A DNA stretch of 64,000 nt from Syngnathus acus (taxonomy: Eukaryota; Chordata; Actinopteri; Syngnathiformes; Syngnathidae): NCBI RefSeq assembly GCF_901709675.1, contig NC_051094.1, positions 13,450,501 through 13,514,500 on the forward strand, given 5' to 3'. Shown here piece after piece: positions 47,798-60,300 of this stretch. The translations under genes and the position numbers were made by a program. A model generated the notes under the pieces. That model saw only the letters and a program-made list of their open reading frames with translations. It had not been told where the DNA came from and searched no databases. The stretch's first letter is position 1, and each line of letters starts with the position of its first letter.

Positions 47798-50700
47798 GAG
47801 AATTCTCAGTCAAGGATATATTTAGACAAGACTGTTTTCTGGGTCTGGCCCTGCAGGTTTTGCAGGCATAGGGAAGACTTGGGGGAAATGCATGACTGGA
47901 TGTAGGCGGTGCTTGAGGAAAAGATTTTCCTCATTCTCTGGCCAAATTCTGCTTGGCCCCAGGTTCCTCCCCTGTGCCAAGGCTTGCTGAGAGGGGTCTA
48001 AGTTAAACCAACAACTATGCTACTTGATGAAAGGGTCGAGCAGCATGGGGGTGGACATGAAACCAGAGTCATTACAAAATCCTGATGACTCTATCCCAGG
48101 TCCCCCTTTCTGGTGTACGATACCTCTGTAAACTTTACCAAAGGGATCTTCAGTTTTTCTGAGCTAAATAGCAGAACTGTCATGAGATGGGCTGGTCAGT
48201 AAGACCCAATATGGAAAATACAGCCAATGATATTAAATGGTCTTTTTATTGTATGTGCCAAAAGCATGCATGCATGATTCTCCACTGGCGGGGCCGCAAG
48301 TCGCCTGAGTACCTCTCTATGTGGAAATCTCGTTTTGTCTCATTTTTCATCCGTGATGTGTGTCAAAAAGCAAGATGGATGTCCCCCCGCAGCTTGAGTG
48401 ACCTGGAACTTGACAGTCAACTGTGAAAATGTGGGTGGGGCTTGGTTTCCGTCTTGCAGATGCAGTATGACATGAATGTGTTTCATCTATGCAAGGAGGG
48501 AGAGGCAGAAAGCGCGATAGTACACCTATCGTCCAACTTGCACACACTCACAAAAAACGTCAGTAGTGACCATGATCACAGTCAATGTAATTCATATAAT
48601 ACTGCAAAAAAAAAAAGGACCACCCAGTGTTAGCACAACATCACCTGTGACCAAGAGAGATCCCGGCCTCTGACATGTCCCGGCAGCAGGCTAGCAGACT
48701 TCCTAAAGATAAGATAAAGTATTCCTGCAATCTACCATGAAATAAATAAACAACTGAACGAAAGCTTGGATTTTTGGCTGCGTCAATGCTCGCTTTTGCT
48801 CATGCGATTCCCATTAAAGCAGCAGCCACTAACACTGTGTATTCAGACACAGTCGGTATTTGTTTTCCTTCATGCAGACCACCACATTGTACTACGCCAC
48901 AAGTGAGGCATGACATTCATATGATTTTATTTCTCTGATCAGAAGGTTCTCTTTTCCCTTTCACTTGATTGTATTTTTGTATGTGGAACTCATCAAAGCA
49001 GAATGACATGTTAATGCAAGAATCCCTCAGCTGGAACGTTGGTTTCAAGTACTCAGCCAGTGAAGAAGAATATTGGAACAAAACACTCGCCATGCAGTAA
49101 GGCGCCACAAAGAACTTTCAAAACTTTTCGTCTGTTGAGCAGAGTGTTGTAACGCCTTGATGAGAAGACCTGCATTCGTGTTGCTCAGATAAAGATCCGG
49201 GTATGATTGTTCTTGGAGTTGTGCCACATTAGCATGTGGACGAAGAACGAGCTTGTCTTGGTTTGCTCGCTGACATGTTTACAAATGCACAGTCCCTAGG
49301 GGTTGCATCAAGGTGGTCTACAGTTTTTCCTCTAGAGATTCATTAGTGACGGCCAATGCAAATGCATTTGTTGGTTGTGTTTTAATCTCTGAGCAGCTGC
49401 CTCATTAAAAACCCTCATGAGGTTTGCATGCCTTTTTAATGGGCAGTATAGCATAGTGTCCCCATAGTATAGTGTGTCCAACATGGTGCCCGCGGGCCAC
49501 TTGAGTAGTCCATGGACCTGTCCTAGAATTAGCTCAACAGTGACATGCGTCTATTTTTTTGTTGTGTGTGCTGCTATTGCATAAATAAAATCTCCATGTG
49601 TCTTTAAGATGCATGACAGCTTATTGTTTTTAAATCACACATAGTTATCACACTATCCCTAATAGATATGAATTATGACACATCTTAGTCATCCATCCTT
49701 CTATTAGCTAAAGCGCTTATTTGTCGCAAGCGTGCTGGAGTCAGCTGTCTTGGGGCACTTGGCAGGGTACATACATCCTGCAGGGAACCCTGACTTATTC
49801 TGTCATCGGTTGTTGTTTTGCCAACCAAATGATGAGAATTTATTATCCCTGCCACTACATGCCACTGGCATACACGAGAAAAACATTAACAATGATAAAA
49901 ATAAAAATAATAGTAATTAATAATGCTGTTGTAACTTTTAGTTTTCCCCAATATTTGTATTTATTTGTTTAGGCAGGTGTGTTAGAACTAAGCAAAATAC
50001 AAATGTAAAATTTGGGAGAGGCACAAAACAGAGATTGGATTTTTCTGCGTACTCTTACGTTGGTGCACAGTGTTCCTGTTGGGCACTATCACAAGCATGA
50101 CTTACGCACTTACACGAGCCAACACACACACACGCACCCACACATGCGCACACACGCACAATGTATGTTTATTGTAGTATAGTGTTCATTTTGGATGACA
50201 TCTGCATGACAGGCCGAAGGAAGAAAAGGGGGAATATTTAGTTCATGAGTATTGAAATGTGCCTCCAGGAATCACTTGGTCAGATGTGTAAGATGCCAGT
50301 CTAAACACATTACCGTGACTCTACTACAAGCACATTTCCCCTGAGATCCCCTCCAGGTTTATTCAAATTCTCCACAGAACAGTAGTGACATAACTTGGTT
50401 TTGTTTCCGAGGATATGCACTGAGGACAGTAAAATGATTTTCTGGTTTCATTTCCATCTCTTTGTCGAAATGTTTAGTAGAATATCTGGTAGTTGACTCA
50501 CGCTCTCATTCATACCTATTCAAAACATGAATGTGATTGTGTGGACCTCATCTGACTAGATGAGTGACAGCTCCTACTGGCAAGAGTGTAATTAATCTCA
50601 ACAAAGCCATGCTATTCTTCTGACAGCAATGATAGATTGAGGAAGTTGCTCAAGAAGAAGTCACGACTGTCATTTGGAATGTATGAAACGAGCCGGTGAC

Positions 50701-52007
50701 AGTGCACTGTATGCTTGATTGATAACACAGGTGCTAATGGCTATTTGTAGTCTTTTCTGGAATGCAGCGGCCTGCAGCACAATGGTTATCCACACCAATC
50801 AATTTGTCTGGTCTGAAGGGGAGGGGTGAGGTTCCCTTTTCTTTCCTTTACCTTTAAACCGCACATCAGCCATGACATCACTTTGACATATCAAATATTA
50901 CATGTAATAATACTCAATTTTGACTGACAGTGAAAAATGTATTTGTGTCCATTATTGTGGATATAATTTGTAGAATTCCACTGAATGTAATATTTTTAAT
51001 CCCTTTACATTGTGCTAGTGGTCATAAAGTTTTAGGATATTAATTTCAGGAATATGCAAACAAAAGAGATTTTTCTGATGGGCTCCAGATGTCTTTAGCA
51101 TGTAGGGTAGGGATACTCAGGCTTCTTCGCTACCTGCAAAGAAAATAAACCCCCTCTCCAATCTGGACTCTAAAAATAACTCTACTATTGTCCGTGCGGG
51201 TAACCTTCATTTCTGCAATTTATGACTTTTATGATATGCTTCAGGTGGTGTGGGGTGCATGGACGGACGGGTGGGATGGGTTCCAGCAAGAGACTTTGCT
51301 CCATGCCAAAGTTAACAAGGAGCTGAGTTATCGCACCATCTGCTGTCTGTGGGATGTGAATCATGACTTTTGGATGGCCGCCAGCAACTAACCTGCTGGC
51401 TGGTGCGCTTGTTTGATTCCTTCTCAACACCTGACAAAAGGAAATATACTGTATTTTTTTAAAAAAAGAGACATTGCACATTGTATAAGCACGAGAAGCG
51501 GTATCATGGGTACGAGGGCTGCTTGCAATTGTGTTCAGTTCTCCTCGAGATTTTGCTTAAAGTGTTTAATCAGAATTCATATTTACTGAGGATATTTGTT
51601 TGCTCAGCTGCTTTGGATGACTGCATGCAAATATGCTGGTGGATCTACAGTGAAAGAGCGAAAGAAGAAAAAAAGAACAAACACCCTGGATAAAATGTCA
51701 GGCTTGTGTGTAAAATATGGCCAGGATGAGTAATTGCAGACCTTTCTGAACTCAAACAAAAAATAAGTACACACTGCCAACATTTAAACTGACTCATTAA
51801 CAGTCCTTTTGTGCTTTCCATGACGCATGTTTTACTATGGATAATCAGAACTTGACAACAACATTTCCCCATATTGATTGTTTTCTTTAGTGACGAACAA
51901 AAATTTGAAGATGATGTTTTGACAATTAATTTTAGTATTGTACAAATAATTTCATTGAGAGCGAACATTGAGATGGCATAATCATGAATTCAAGTTCTGA
52001 TGTTCTA
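47798..52007. other. Gene-free stretch with two complex islands
   Basis: No exon recognised. Complex islands lie at about 50560-50830 (four MEIS/TGIF-type TGACAG hexamers and a PBX/HOX-type TGATTGAT) and about 51235-51430. Repeat relics are at 49460-49540 (resembling a hAT end with gcccgcgggcc) and 49691-49830. Confidence 0.45.
49691..49830 (-). repeat. Degenerate GGATGGAT-tailed repeat, reverse orientation
   Basis: catccatccttctattagct, then ctggagtcagctgtcttggg and a remnant of the tgtaccctg segment. It is a strongly diverged copy of the family at 41894-42234. Confidence 0.45.
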
Positions 52008-52030
52008 CTAATAATAATAATAATAATAAC

Positions 52031-52089
<59 letters not shown>

Positions 52090-52102
52090 TAATAATAATA
52101 AT
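52008..52102. repeat. (AAT)n microsatellite, about 95 bp
   Basis: TAA triplets with two interruptions (AAC, GAT). The poly-Leu frame on the minus strand is an artefact. Confidence 0.95.
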
Positions 52103-52504
52103 ATATATTTTTTTCTGCTTGACTTATTCTTATTGATAGGGCCCTGATTTGAGAGGATCACATACACACACGCACACGCACGCGTGCACACACACACAAA
52201 CACACACACAATAGGAAACATCTGCGATTAAGAAGAAAAAAGAGAAAATAAATTATTTTAAATGCTTTTTTTTTAGCTTGTGTGTTACTGTATCTAAAGT
52301 GTCACTGCAGTTTTTTTCTGGATTAGATGGTTGGGAAGCAACCATTTACATTTTGGGGCAGTAGAATGGCTCCTTTGTGACTTACGTATATCCTCTAATA
52401 TTATATAATGTATGTAAAAGGTTACAGCCATAAACATGAATGCAACTATGCAGTATGAAGATGCTAAATGTAAATAATCACTGAAACTTGTATTACTGGG
52501 AGCA

Positions 52505-52604
52505 AATTAGGGTGTCTTGCTCAAGGACACTTGGTCACCTTGTTTACGGATCAAACCCACAACCTTCAAGTAGGGAGACAACCACTCTAGAACTAAGCCA
52601 CGCC
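52505..52604 (-). repeat. Truncated tRNA-like SINE head
   Basis: On the minus strand it reads tggcttagttctagagtggt (A-box-like), then ggttgtgggtttgatccg (B-box-like). Similar fragments are common in fish genomes. It is not an intact tRNA gene. Confidence 0.5.
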
Positions 52605-55600
52605 ATTGTAAATCTGTTGCAAAATTCCACAGGGTTGCATATTTGTTAATAACATCCTTTATTGATTCTCTGTTCAAGTACGTTCAAACGATGGAATGTG
52701 ACTGTTTAGTTATATACTGTATTCCATTCCTGTGTAAATATTCCAAAGTGCTATTTAATTGAGGTATGTATTTCCCACAACAGAACACAGGACCTGGCAT
52801 CGTCCTGCCTTCCACTGGCACCAAGGGGATTGCTGTGGTTGAAACAATTTCAGTATGGTTTCATTTTTGCATGTCATCTGCTTACGTCAATAAGGAAATG
52901 AACACTCCAATTCATTTTTTTCGCCGATTTTGGCAAACCAACACACAGAATCACACCGACGTAATGAACGAAAGCATTTCTCTCTCTTCTTAAACATGTT
53001 TAGTCAGGTTGAACAGTCCATCCATAAAAGCTGAGCTTGATTTACTGACACATCAATTAATGCTTTGGGGGAATTACACACACTGCTTCCAGTTAGCTGT
53101 GTCACACAGTAACCTTAAATTTTAGTTTTGAGTTGTTCTTCACAGTGGTGTTCACACTAAAACAATTCATGAGAATGTATATTTGTATAACATCAGTCTA
53201 ATAGCTGACAAAATGACACAAATGCCTATTTTACAGAGAATTCAAGAAATATTTTGTCAACTGTAAATTAATCAATGTATGAGATAAGTATCATTAACAT
53301 TTCACTCTCCGGTTGTGTTTTTTTTCCCCATCTCTACAGGTGATATGAGAGAGTGTTGTTATTTGTCTTGCCTCTAAATACATGGGTGCAGTGTGTGCTT
53401 TAACAGGTTCATTTATTAGTTTACTGCACGTCGTAAATCTTTTGGAATGTCATTCTCTCAGAGACAGGAATCTCTGTCAGAGGCTCAAGCACTAGAAAGG
53501 AATTGAGCAGAGCAGAGTAATATGATGGAAATTGCTTGCAGGGGACCGTAGACATTTTTTCCCTGGTCAGGACTCCTAAAAGATACATTCAACTTGAACC
53601 CATATGGGGTCATAAATATGTAAATCGACAAGTTCTAATTAACCCTTGCACATTTGCCATGATACTTAAAGTTCATACTGATAGATTGATGCAAAAAACA
53701 AGTCAAAACAATATGCTAAATAAATGTGCAAATCTGTGTATAAAACTAATCATTAGCAGAAAGTGCACCAACAAGACATCACATGAGCACCTTCGGAAGG
53801 AAAGTGTAGGAAGTTGAGCATCCTATACGTGGTCTTGCACTGTTGTCCCACACGAACACTGTTCTCAATCATAGTTTATTTTAATGAAATGTGTTAAAGA
53901 TTAAAATGTCATCCCTAAAATAAGAAAAAAACACCCAATAAGTATATTCTTCACAGTCATCACTATGGATATTCTAGACATTATTAGAAATGGGATTTAT
54001 ACATTGACATACCTGTCCTGTTACTTCACGCACATTTCCCAGAATTGTCACAGTCAAATGCTTGAGGCTTGACTGTGTAATGTTGCTGGATGTCTGAAAA
54101 AAAACCTTGGATTGTAATTCTTGGACATAAATCATTAAATTTATTAGTGATTTGCCTTGACAGTCACCTGTTGGTGGTCTGGATGGCTGAACCTACTGTA
54201 TGCACATAACCACAAGAGCACCTTTCATTTTAGTACCCTGCACTGTAAGTGTAAGTTGTCTACAAGGGAAAGTATGTTTATTTATAGGTTTCACATTATA
54301 CCTCTACAATGCATGTTAGCTGAGAAAAAAATAACAGGCTTCAGGATGATTTGATGGATTGCTAAGAGGAGTTTGTGCCTTTTCAGTCCAAACATCTCTA
54401 AATCAAACTTGTCAAAAAATTCGGAATTTAACAAGCATCCTGAAGTCAGAGGAAAGACAGACAAAAATCCATTATGAGCCAGTTTGCCTTCAAGTCATTT
54501 GTCAAACATATGATTAGGATCACAGAGAGCAGTCCAAATCACTAAAATGTGAATTGATGAGAACTGTGCGGTAATACTTGCAATAGTTAGTTAACATAAA
54601 GTTTGTACAAATCCATTCACTGCTCCTTCGTAAATTCCTGTGAATTACTATTGTCTAAACCAGAAATATTTCTGCTATTCATTTGATTCATTCCTCGAAG
54701 GGCAAGGTGTAAAGTGGACATGACTGCTGAGAAATGTGTTTGGTCACAAGTTCACAGGGGTCAAATCTGAGCTCTTCCAGTGGATTTCTTATCCAAGCAA
54801 ATATTGTGGGTAGACACAAGGCGTCAGACCCTGTCTTTATTTTCACTACAGCTGAAATTATGATTAACATACCTGACTTTACAGATTTACAACTTAAAAC
54901 AGTAAACATAGTTTTACTGCACAATAGGGCAATTACAACATTTGACGCAAACTTTTTTATGCTGGTTAAAGACAGATTTCAATGATAAAAAGCATGGAAA
55001 AAAAGAGCTGAACAAATGTAATGGCATATATTAGCACATATGTAGTTTACAACCCAAAGAAGAAAAACTCAAAGGCTCTATTTTGGTAGCCTGGTGCTCA
55101 TGCGCTTGGCTTACAAACGGACATGATTGCATTTTTCTTTTCGGGCATCTTGGGGTTGCCTTGCCCCCAACTCATCCAAAAATGTTGAATTTGATAGACA
55201 TGCTACGCCTCACTGGGCGTTTCTGCCACGCCCCCGCCCCTTCCCCAGAGTGCCTTCAAATTTGGTTACAAAAAGTAGATTAGATTTTAAATTTGCAACA
55301 AGCAGGTAAAAGTCTTAGCGCAGGTGGTATAAGGTGATTTTGGCATATTTGATCAAGGCACAGGCAGACAAATTTGTCGCATGTGGATAAGTATGGTGGA
55401 TGTCATTGTATTTCATTCATAATTATGACCAGTATGGGGCAATCTCTCTGAAAGATTGACCAGCAAAAAACAGTTTCCTCCCACAACAGCGCAAAAATGC
55501 CCTGTCACGCCCACTTCTGACAAAGTCAAGCGAAATACCCTGTCTAATAAGTGTCCTTATTATTTCATATTTTATTATTTTGCTAGCTGGTCATTGGCAG

Positions 55601-56849
55601 ACAGCTATTCTTTAATTAAATTTATCTCGATAATGTGTTGCACATGTAACATTCAAACACAACAAAAGATTAGGCAGCATGTTGGGCTGCAACTCATTTA
55701 TGTCTGCTATTCTAAGAAACAAGGCAGATGAGCACATTCAACAAAAACAGGCTTGTATTCACATTTTTCACTTAATATTATTTGTGCTGAACTAATACTC
55801 AAGCACCTAATTTTGGTATATGCACATTTATCAAAATATCTGTCTTTCCTCATCATGTGCACTACACCGAAAAAAAGTTTATGTTGAATCTTATTTTGTC
55901 AAGTGGTTATGCGACAAAATCATCTGGATTCACATACATTTTTAAAAAAGACTATAGACCTAGGGAAGTAAAAAAATTAAAAAATGTCAACTTTAAGAAA
56001 GAATTGATCATCACAACCTATTTGCAGCATGTTGCATATTTATACATGGGACGAATTAATTGTGTGTATTACAGAAAATATCCCCCCAAATGTTAAAAAA
56101 TAATCCTTTGGTTTTATTGGATTTACTTAATTTAGATATGCATGCACATAATTGAAACGTGGTAACTAACATAATTTGACTATTTTTAAGGAAAACAGTA
56201 GAATCTTATATCAAGTGACCAAATTTTAATCACATGCATCCAAAAGTTTAGTCTTTTTATTCTGTGACATGCTATGGAGAGCACAGGAGTCCAACATGAT
56301 TCACCATTCACAGCTGGCTGAAGGTCCTGTCCAGTCCACCTGGACCCCATCATGGCCGGCCACTGCAAACCTGGCAGCTGCGCTGCACTCTGGGATACTA
56401 GACACCCTGAGCTGATGACTCTGATGAATCTGTCTGCTGCCTGCCCTGTGGCCTCCATCAGATCCATCCTTATGGGAAACAAGTGTGTCTGACTGACTTA
56501 AAGCAACACGCACAGACACACACACACACATGCACACACACACACACCACACAGTTCCTGTGGCCTCAAGTGCATGTCACACCATTAATACCAATTGGCC
56601 TTTCTTTATGACTACAAATATTTTTCACATGGCCCCGGCCTCCTCAAACATCATCTTGAATAACAGAGGCCACAACAAAAGCTCACAATTGCTTGTACTT
56701 GGGAGTGCCAAACCACAGGATACTCCAACGGAGGTATTGGTTAATGATTTGTAAAACATTTGCCGACTGCTACATGGTCCTTTATTGTGTGGGAGGAGAT
56801 AGGTTACCATTTTCTATGTGATATTTGATGGTGCCTCTATTGTGTTGAC
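52605..56849. other. Gene-free stretch
   Basis: No exon recognised; largely AT-rich. A moderately complex stretch at about 56280-56470 has an open frame without a known domain. A CA-rich tract lies at about 56515-56552. Confidence 0.5.
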
Positions 56850-56905
56850 AATACTGGCAGCATGGTAGTCTGTTTATAATACTGGCAGGATGGTAGTCTG
56901 TTTAT
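56850..56905. repeat. 28-bp tandem duplication
   Basis: Two adjacent copies of a 28-bp unit beginning aatactggcag (56850-56877 and 56878-56905) differ at one base. A (CA)n tract follows at 56914-56946. Confidence 0.9.
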
Positions 56906-56909
56906 AGCC

Positions 56910-56913
<4 letters not shown>

Positions 56914-56946
<33 letters not shown>
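56914..56946. repeat. (AC)n microsatellite
   Basis: An uninterrupted AC dinucleotide run immediately follows the 28-bp duplication. Confidence 0.95.
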
Positions 56947-56949
<3 letters not shown>

Positions 56950-57224
56950 CTGAACTTTTATGCAAGCAGGTTTGTCAATGAATGGCAAGCCCTGATGCCT
57001 GAGTGCTGTTTACTTTTCACTCAGCGCTTCAGATACTCACTCTACCCTGATGCTGGTATCAGGTGGGCATGTGTGCTTGCACGTGGGTCTACATGTATGC
57101 TATGTTTTGTCTGCCTGTGCAAATGTCACTGGTGCCTATCTGAGCTGGTGGGCCATTTTCCTGCCATGCCATAGCAAATCACGTAATGCCATGCTATTCT
57201 TCATCTTCAATTCTTTACATCCAA

Positions 57225-57335
57225 TGAGCATGACTGTGCCTCGGTGTACAAAGCAATGTCCATAAAGGCATGGTTGGATGAATTTGGTGCGGAACTTGAA
57301 AGCACCAAGCTCAACCCCTTTGGCATAAACTAGAA
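57225..57335 (+). pseudogene. Tc1-like transposase relic
   Basis: The DNA resembles the 3' coding part of a common fish Tc1-like transposase: catgactgtgcctcggtgta, then ccataaaggcatggttggat and a compressed version of the LNPIEHLWDELE region (ctcaacccctttggcataaa). It has internal deletions and stop codons and is inactive. Confidence 0.6.
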
Positions 57336-60300
57336 CAAAGATTTTTACCATATCTTGGTGTCACGTCGTAGTTCCACAGTTACTTTTGTTGCTATTAGTA
57401 CACCTTTAAAACTGCCGGGTTAAAAATAACCCAGCAGCTTTGAAGGTATATAGTACCTTAAATGTATTGGCCATCCCTGTTCAGGAGTACAGAGAGCTCA
57501 GGATTATCCCAGATAACATCAAGCAAATTTCAAATCACACCCTGGATGATGATTACGATGAAAGCCGAGAAACCATCTGCCTGCAAACTAGCGCCTTCCA
57601 GTCGTGACTCATGAATGCCAATCAATATTGTCGGGGATCAACCAATTCAGAAAAAGAGGCGAGGAAAATGGTAAAACGTAGCATTCAGACCCAACATGCT
57701 GACCAGGCTTTCACGCTGACCAATCCACCTCTCCAATTCTAACCAAGCCCACTGACCTTCAAGCAGAAATATAATACGGCTGAGATTGTGTGTCCATCCA
57801 TAACTTCCACCATATTCCTTCCACCACAAAATATGGCTGAGTGGAATTTTCATTTAGAGATGCTCCATTAAAATCGAAATCATACAATCTGCTGACAATA
57901 TTTTTTTGCCACATTAAAAACAAAACAAAAAAATAATCGATGAGGTTTTTCCATGAAGGACAGAATTTAGTCCCATCCCTCAAAAAATTCAATGAATATG
58001 TTATAGTCCACTGGGAGGTGAGCAAAACAAAACAAATTCTTCTAACTTCAGATGTATTGTGATGAGACGATGGCATGAAAGTTATGTCCAGACCAAGAGA
58101 TGCATACAAATTTTCATGAATGGATATGAGTTGGGTCGAGGGGCAAACAGAGGGTGCTGTGGGAGATTTTTTTTTGTAATGACAGGGTGCTGGGCAGCTG
58201 GATTCTGTTTTCTGATGCGACCAGGGAGCATAGCAGGCCACAGATTGCGCCGTCTGTGGGCTTTGTGTTCATTAGTGGGCCAACAGTGCAGCTCACAAGC
58301 ATATCATGTTAAAAAGAAATGCCAGGCCACAGAGGGATTTTCCTGCTGTGTCTGTGTGTGGGGGAAGAGGTGAAGTTGTGGATCAAGGGGAAGGAATTAG
58401 TAAACTTCAGTCAAAAAACTTTCCCCTCAATTGAAGAAACCTTCAAACTCATTCCTAATCTCTTATAGTCAAACACCATGTCTGTTAGTTGAGTTTGATT
58501 TGAGCCTGGAGAGCAGCCTATTTCTGCCAAGTGTTTGGAGCATCCCCTGATGCTGTATTAGGTAGTTGTTGGTATAGGCCTGGTACCAGTTGGTTTGATT
58601 TCACTCCTGTTTGTCTGCGTTGGCATGCAAAGATACCCCCCCCCCCCAACAACAATAATTTAATTTTAGTAATTTATTGACCCTGATATACCTCAGCTTT
58701 GTTTGCATTCAGTGTTACTCAGTGACTAAAACACCACCCAAAGTCGAGATCACGCTTCAGTGTAACAATGAAACTGGATCTGTCCTTGTGTGCTGCATCA
58801 AGCCTCAGCAGCCCATTTATCTTTAGTGAGACCACAAGGTGCCTATTGGGTGGTCGCCTGGCACTTGAGCCCAAGCCACCTTCCGCTGATTGTTTAAATG
58901 TGGACATATCTGGATTGAATTGGTGACCTGCTCCCTCTCTCGCCCTCAGTTTCCTTTGTTTCATGTGGCTTGTATCTGCAGGAATCCACATGTGGCTCAT
59001 ATGGCTTTGCTCACTAGATGACCACCATCAAACTTGTTACCGGAATTCAAATTGCATGAATTGGCAAATGAAACTACATGGGGGATGGATCTGTTTTGAT
59101 GGTTAGCATAGCAGTCGTGGCGTAATGATTTACAATTAGATTCACAGCACAATTTGTGATTGCTGATTGAATTCAAGAGTGAGATTGGTTTATTTAAAAT
59201 CATCGGATCCAAAATGTTTTATTGCATAAGGTCAAGTTTACTGCATTACTGTTGTTTCTTGTAAGAGAATCAGCTAAACATTAATTGTAGGTAAACAAAT
59301 GAGGAAACCACAATTTAAAAGCAATTAACACTTCAGGTTGAATCAGGAAGAGGTTGAATTTTCTAAATTAAATTTTCAATAACATTAAATTATTGGCAAC
59401 AGACATTTCAATAACAGGTTAGTTTATTCACTACTTTGCCTTTAACATCATTTCAACATATATTGACTAAACCGTAGGCTTACCTGCAATGTTGTTTGAT
59501 TTCCAATTTAGAAGTAATACAACCAAACAAAGCACAAAAAACCCTAGTTCCAAAAAGTATCTAAACCAATCCTGGGTTAAGCCTTTAGAGATGCTCTTTC
59601 AAGTTTAATAGCCTACAAATTAAATGACTTTTGTATTTTTTAGTAATTATTTGTACTTTTACTTTTACCAAAGTAGTTTTTTTTTCTACAAGTAATTCAA
59701 CTTTACTTCTAATTAATTACGGAATATCAGTATGTTTCCCATCTCTGCCAACGTGCCTTTATTGCCTTTATTGGCTTTTAAAACAATGTTAACTCAGTTT
59801 AGGTCATGCAGAAAACCAAATTGTCAAGCACAGATCGATATAATTTAGCATAGGTGACCTTTGAAATTCCTTTCAAGGTGATTCTAGTTTACGATGATGA
59901 AGAGCATTTGTTTTCCAAAAACAGGGATTCCCGATTGGCCATTTTCTAACACACACACCACCTTTTATTAATTTGATTTTATTATTTTCATCATAAGTCT
60001 AGAGTAAAAAACTGAATAAAAATTAAATCTCCTCCAGCTGGATCTTACTCTGTTGTGTAGGCTACTTATGTGATTTCTTCTTGAAAAATATGTAAATGCG
60101 TGAGCAGTGGCAGTGGTGTCTGGAATTTCAATTGACAACTTTAAGAACGTAGATTTTTGGGAGATATGTCTTGAGTCACAAAAAAGGCTGAGGTTACAAT
60201 CTGTCATGTGAAAAGCAACACGCTTTGCGATGACGAGATAAAATGAGGTTTTATTTTCCTGTGCAAAAGATTAGTATCTTACTCCTTTATCTTTCCTAAC

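Noticed and set aside
57759-58241. 160-codon minus-strand frame in the desert
   Set aside because: No domain; composition is that of random AT-rich sequence, and the length is within chance expectation for a 64-kb window.
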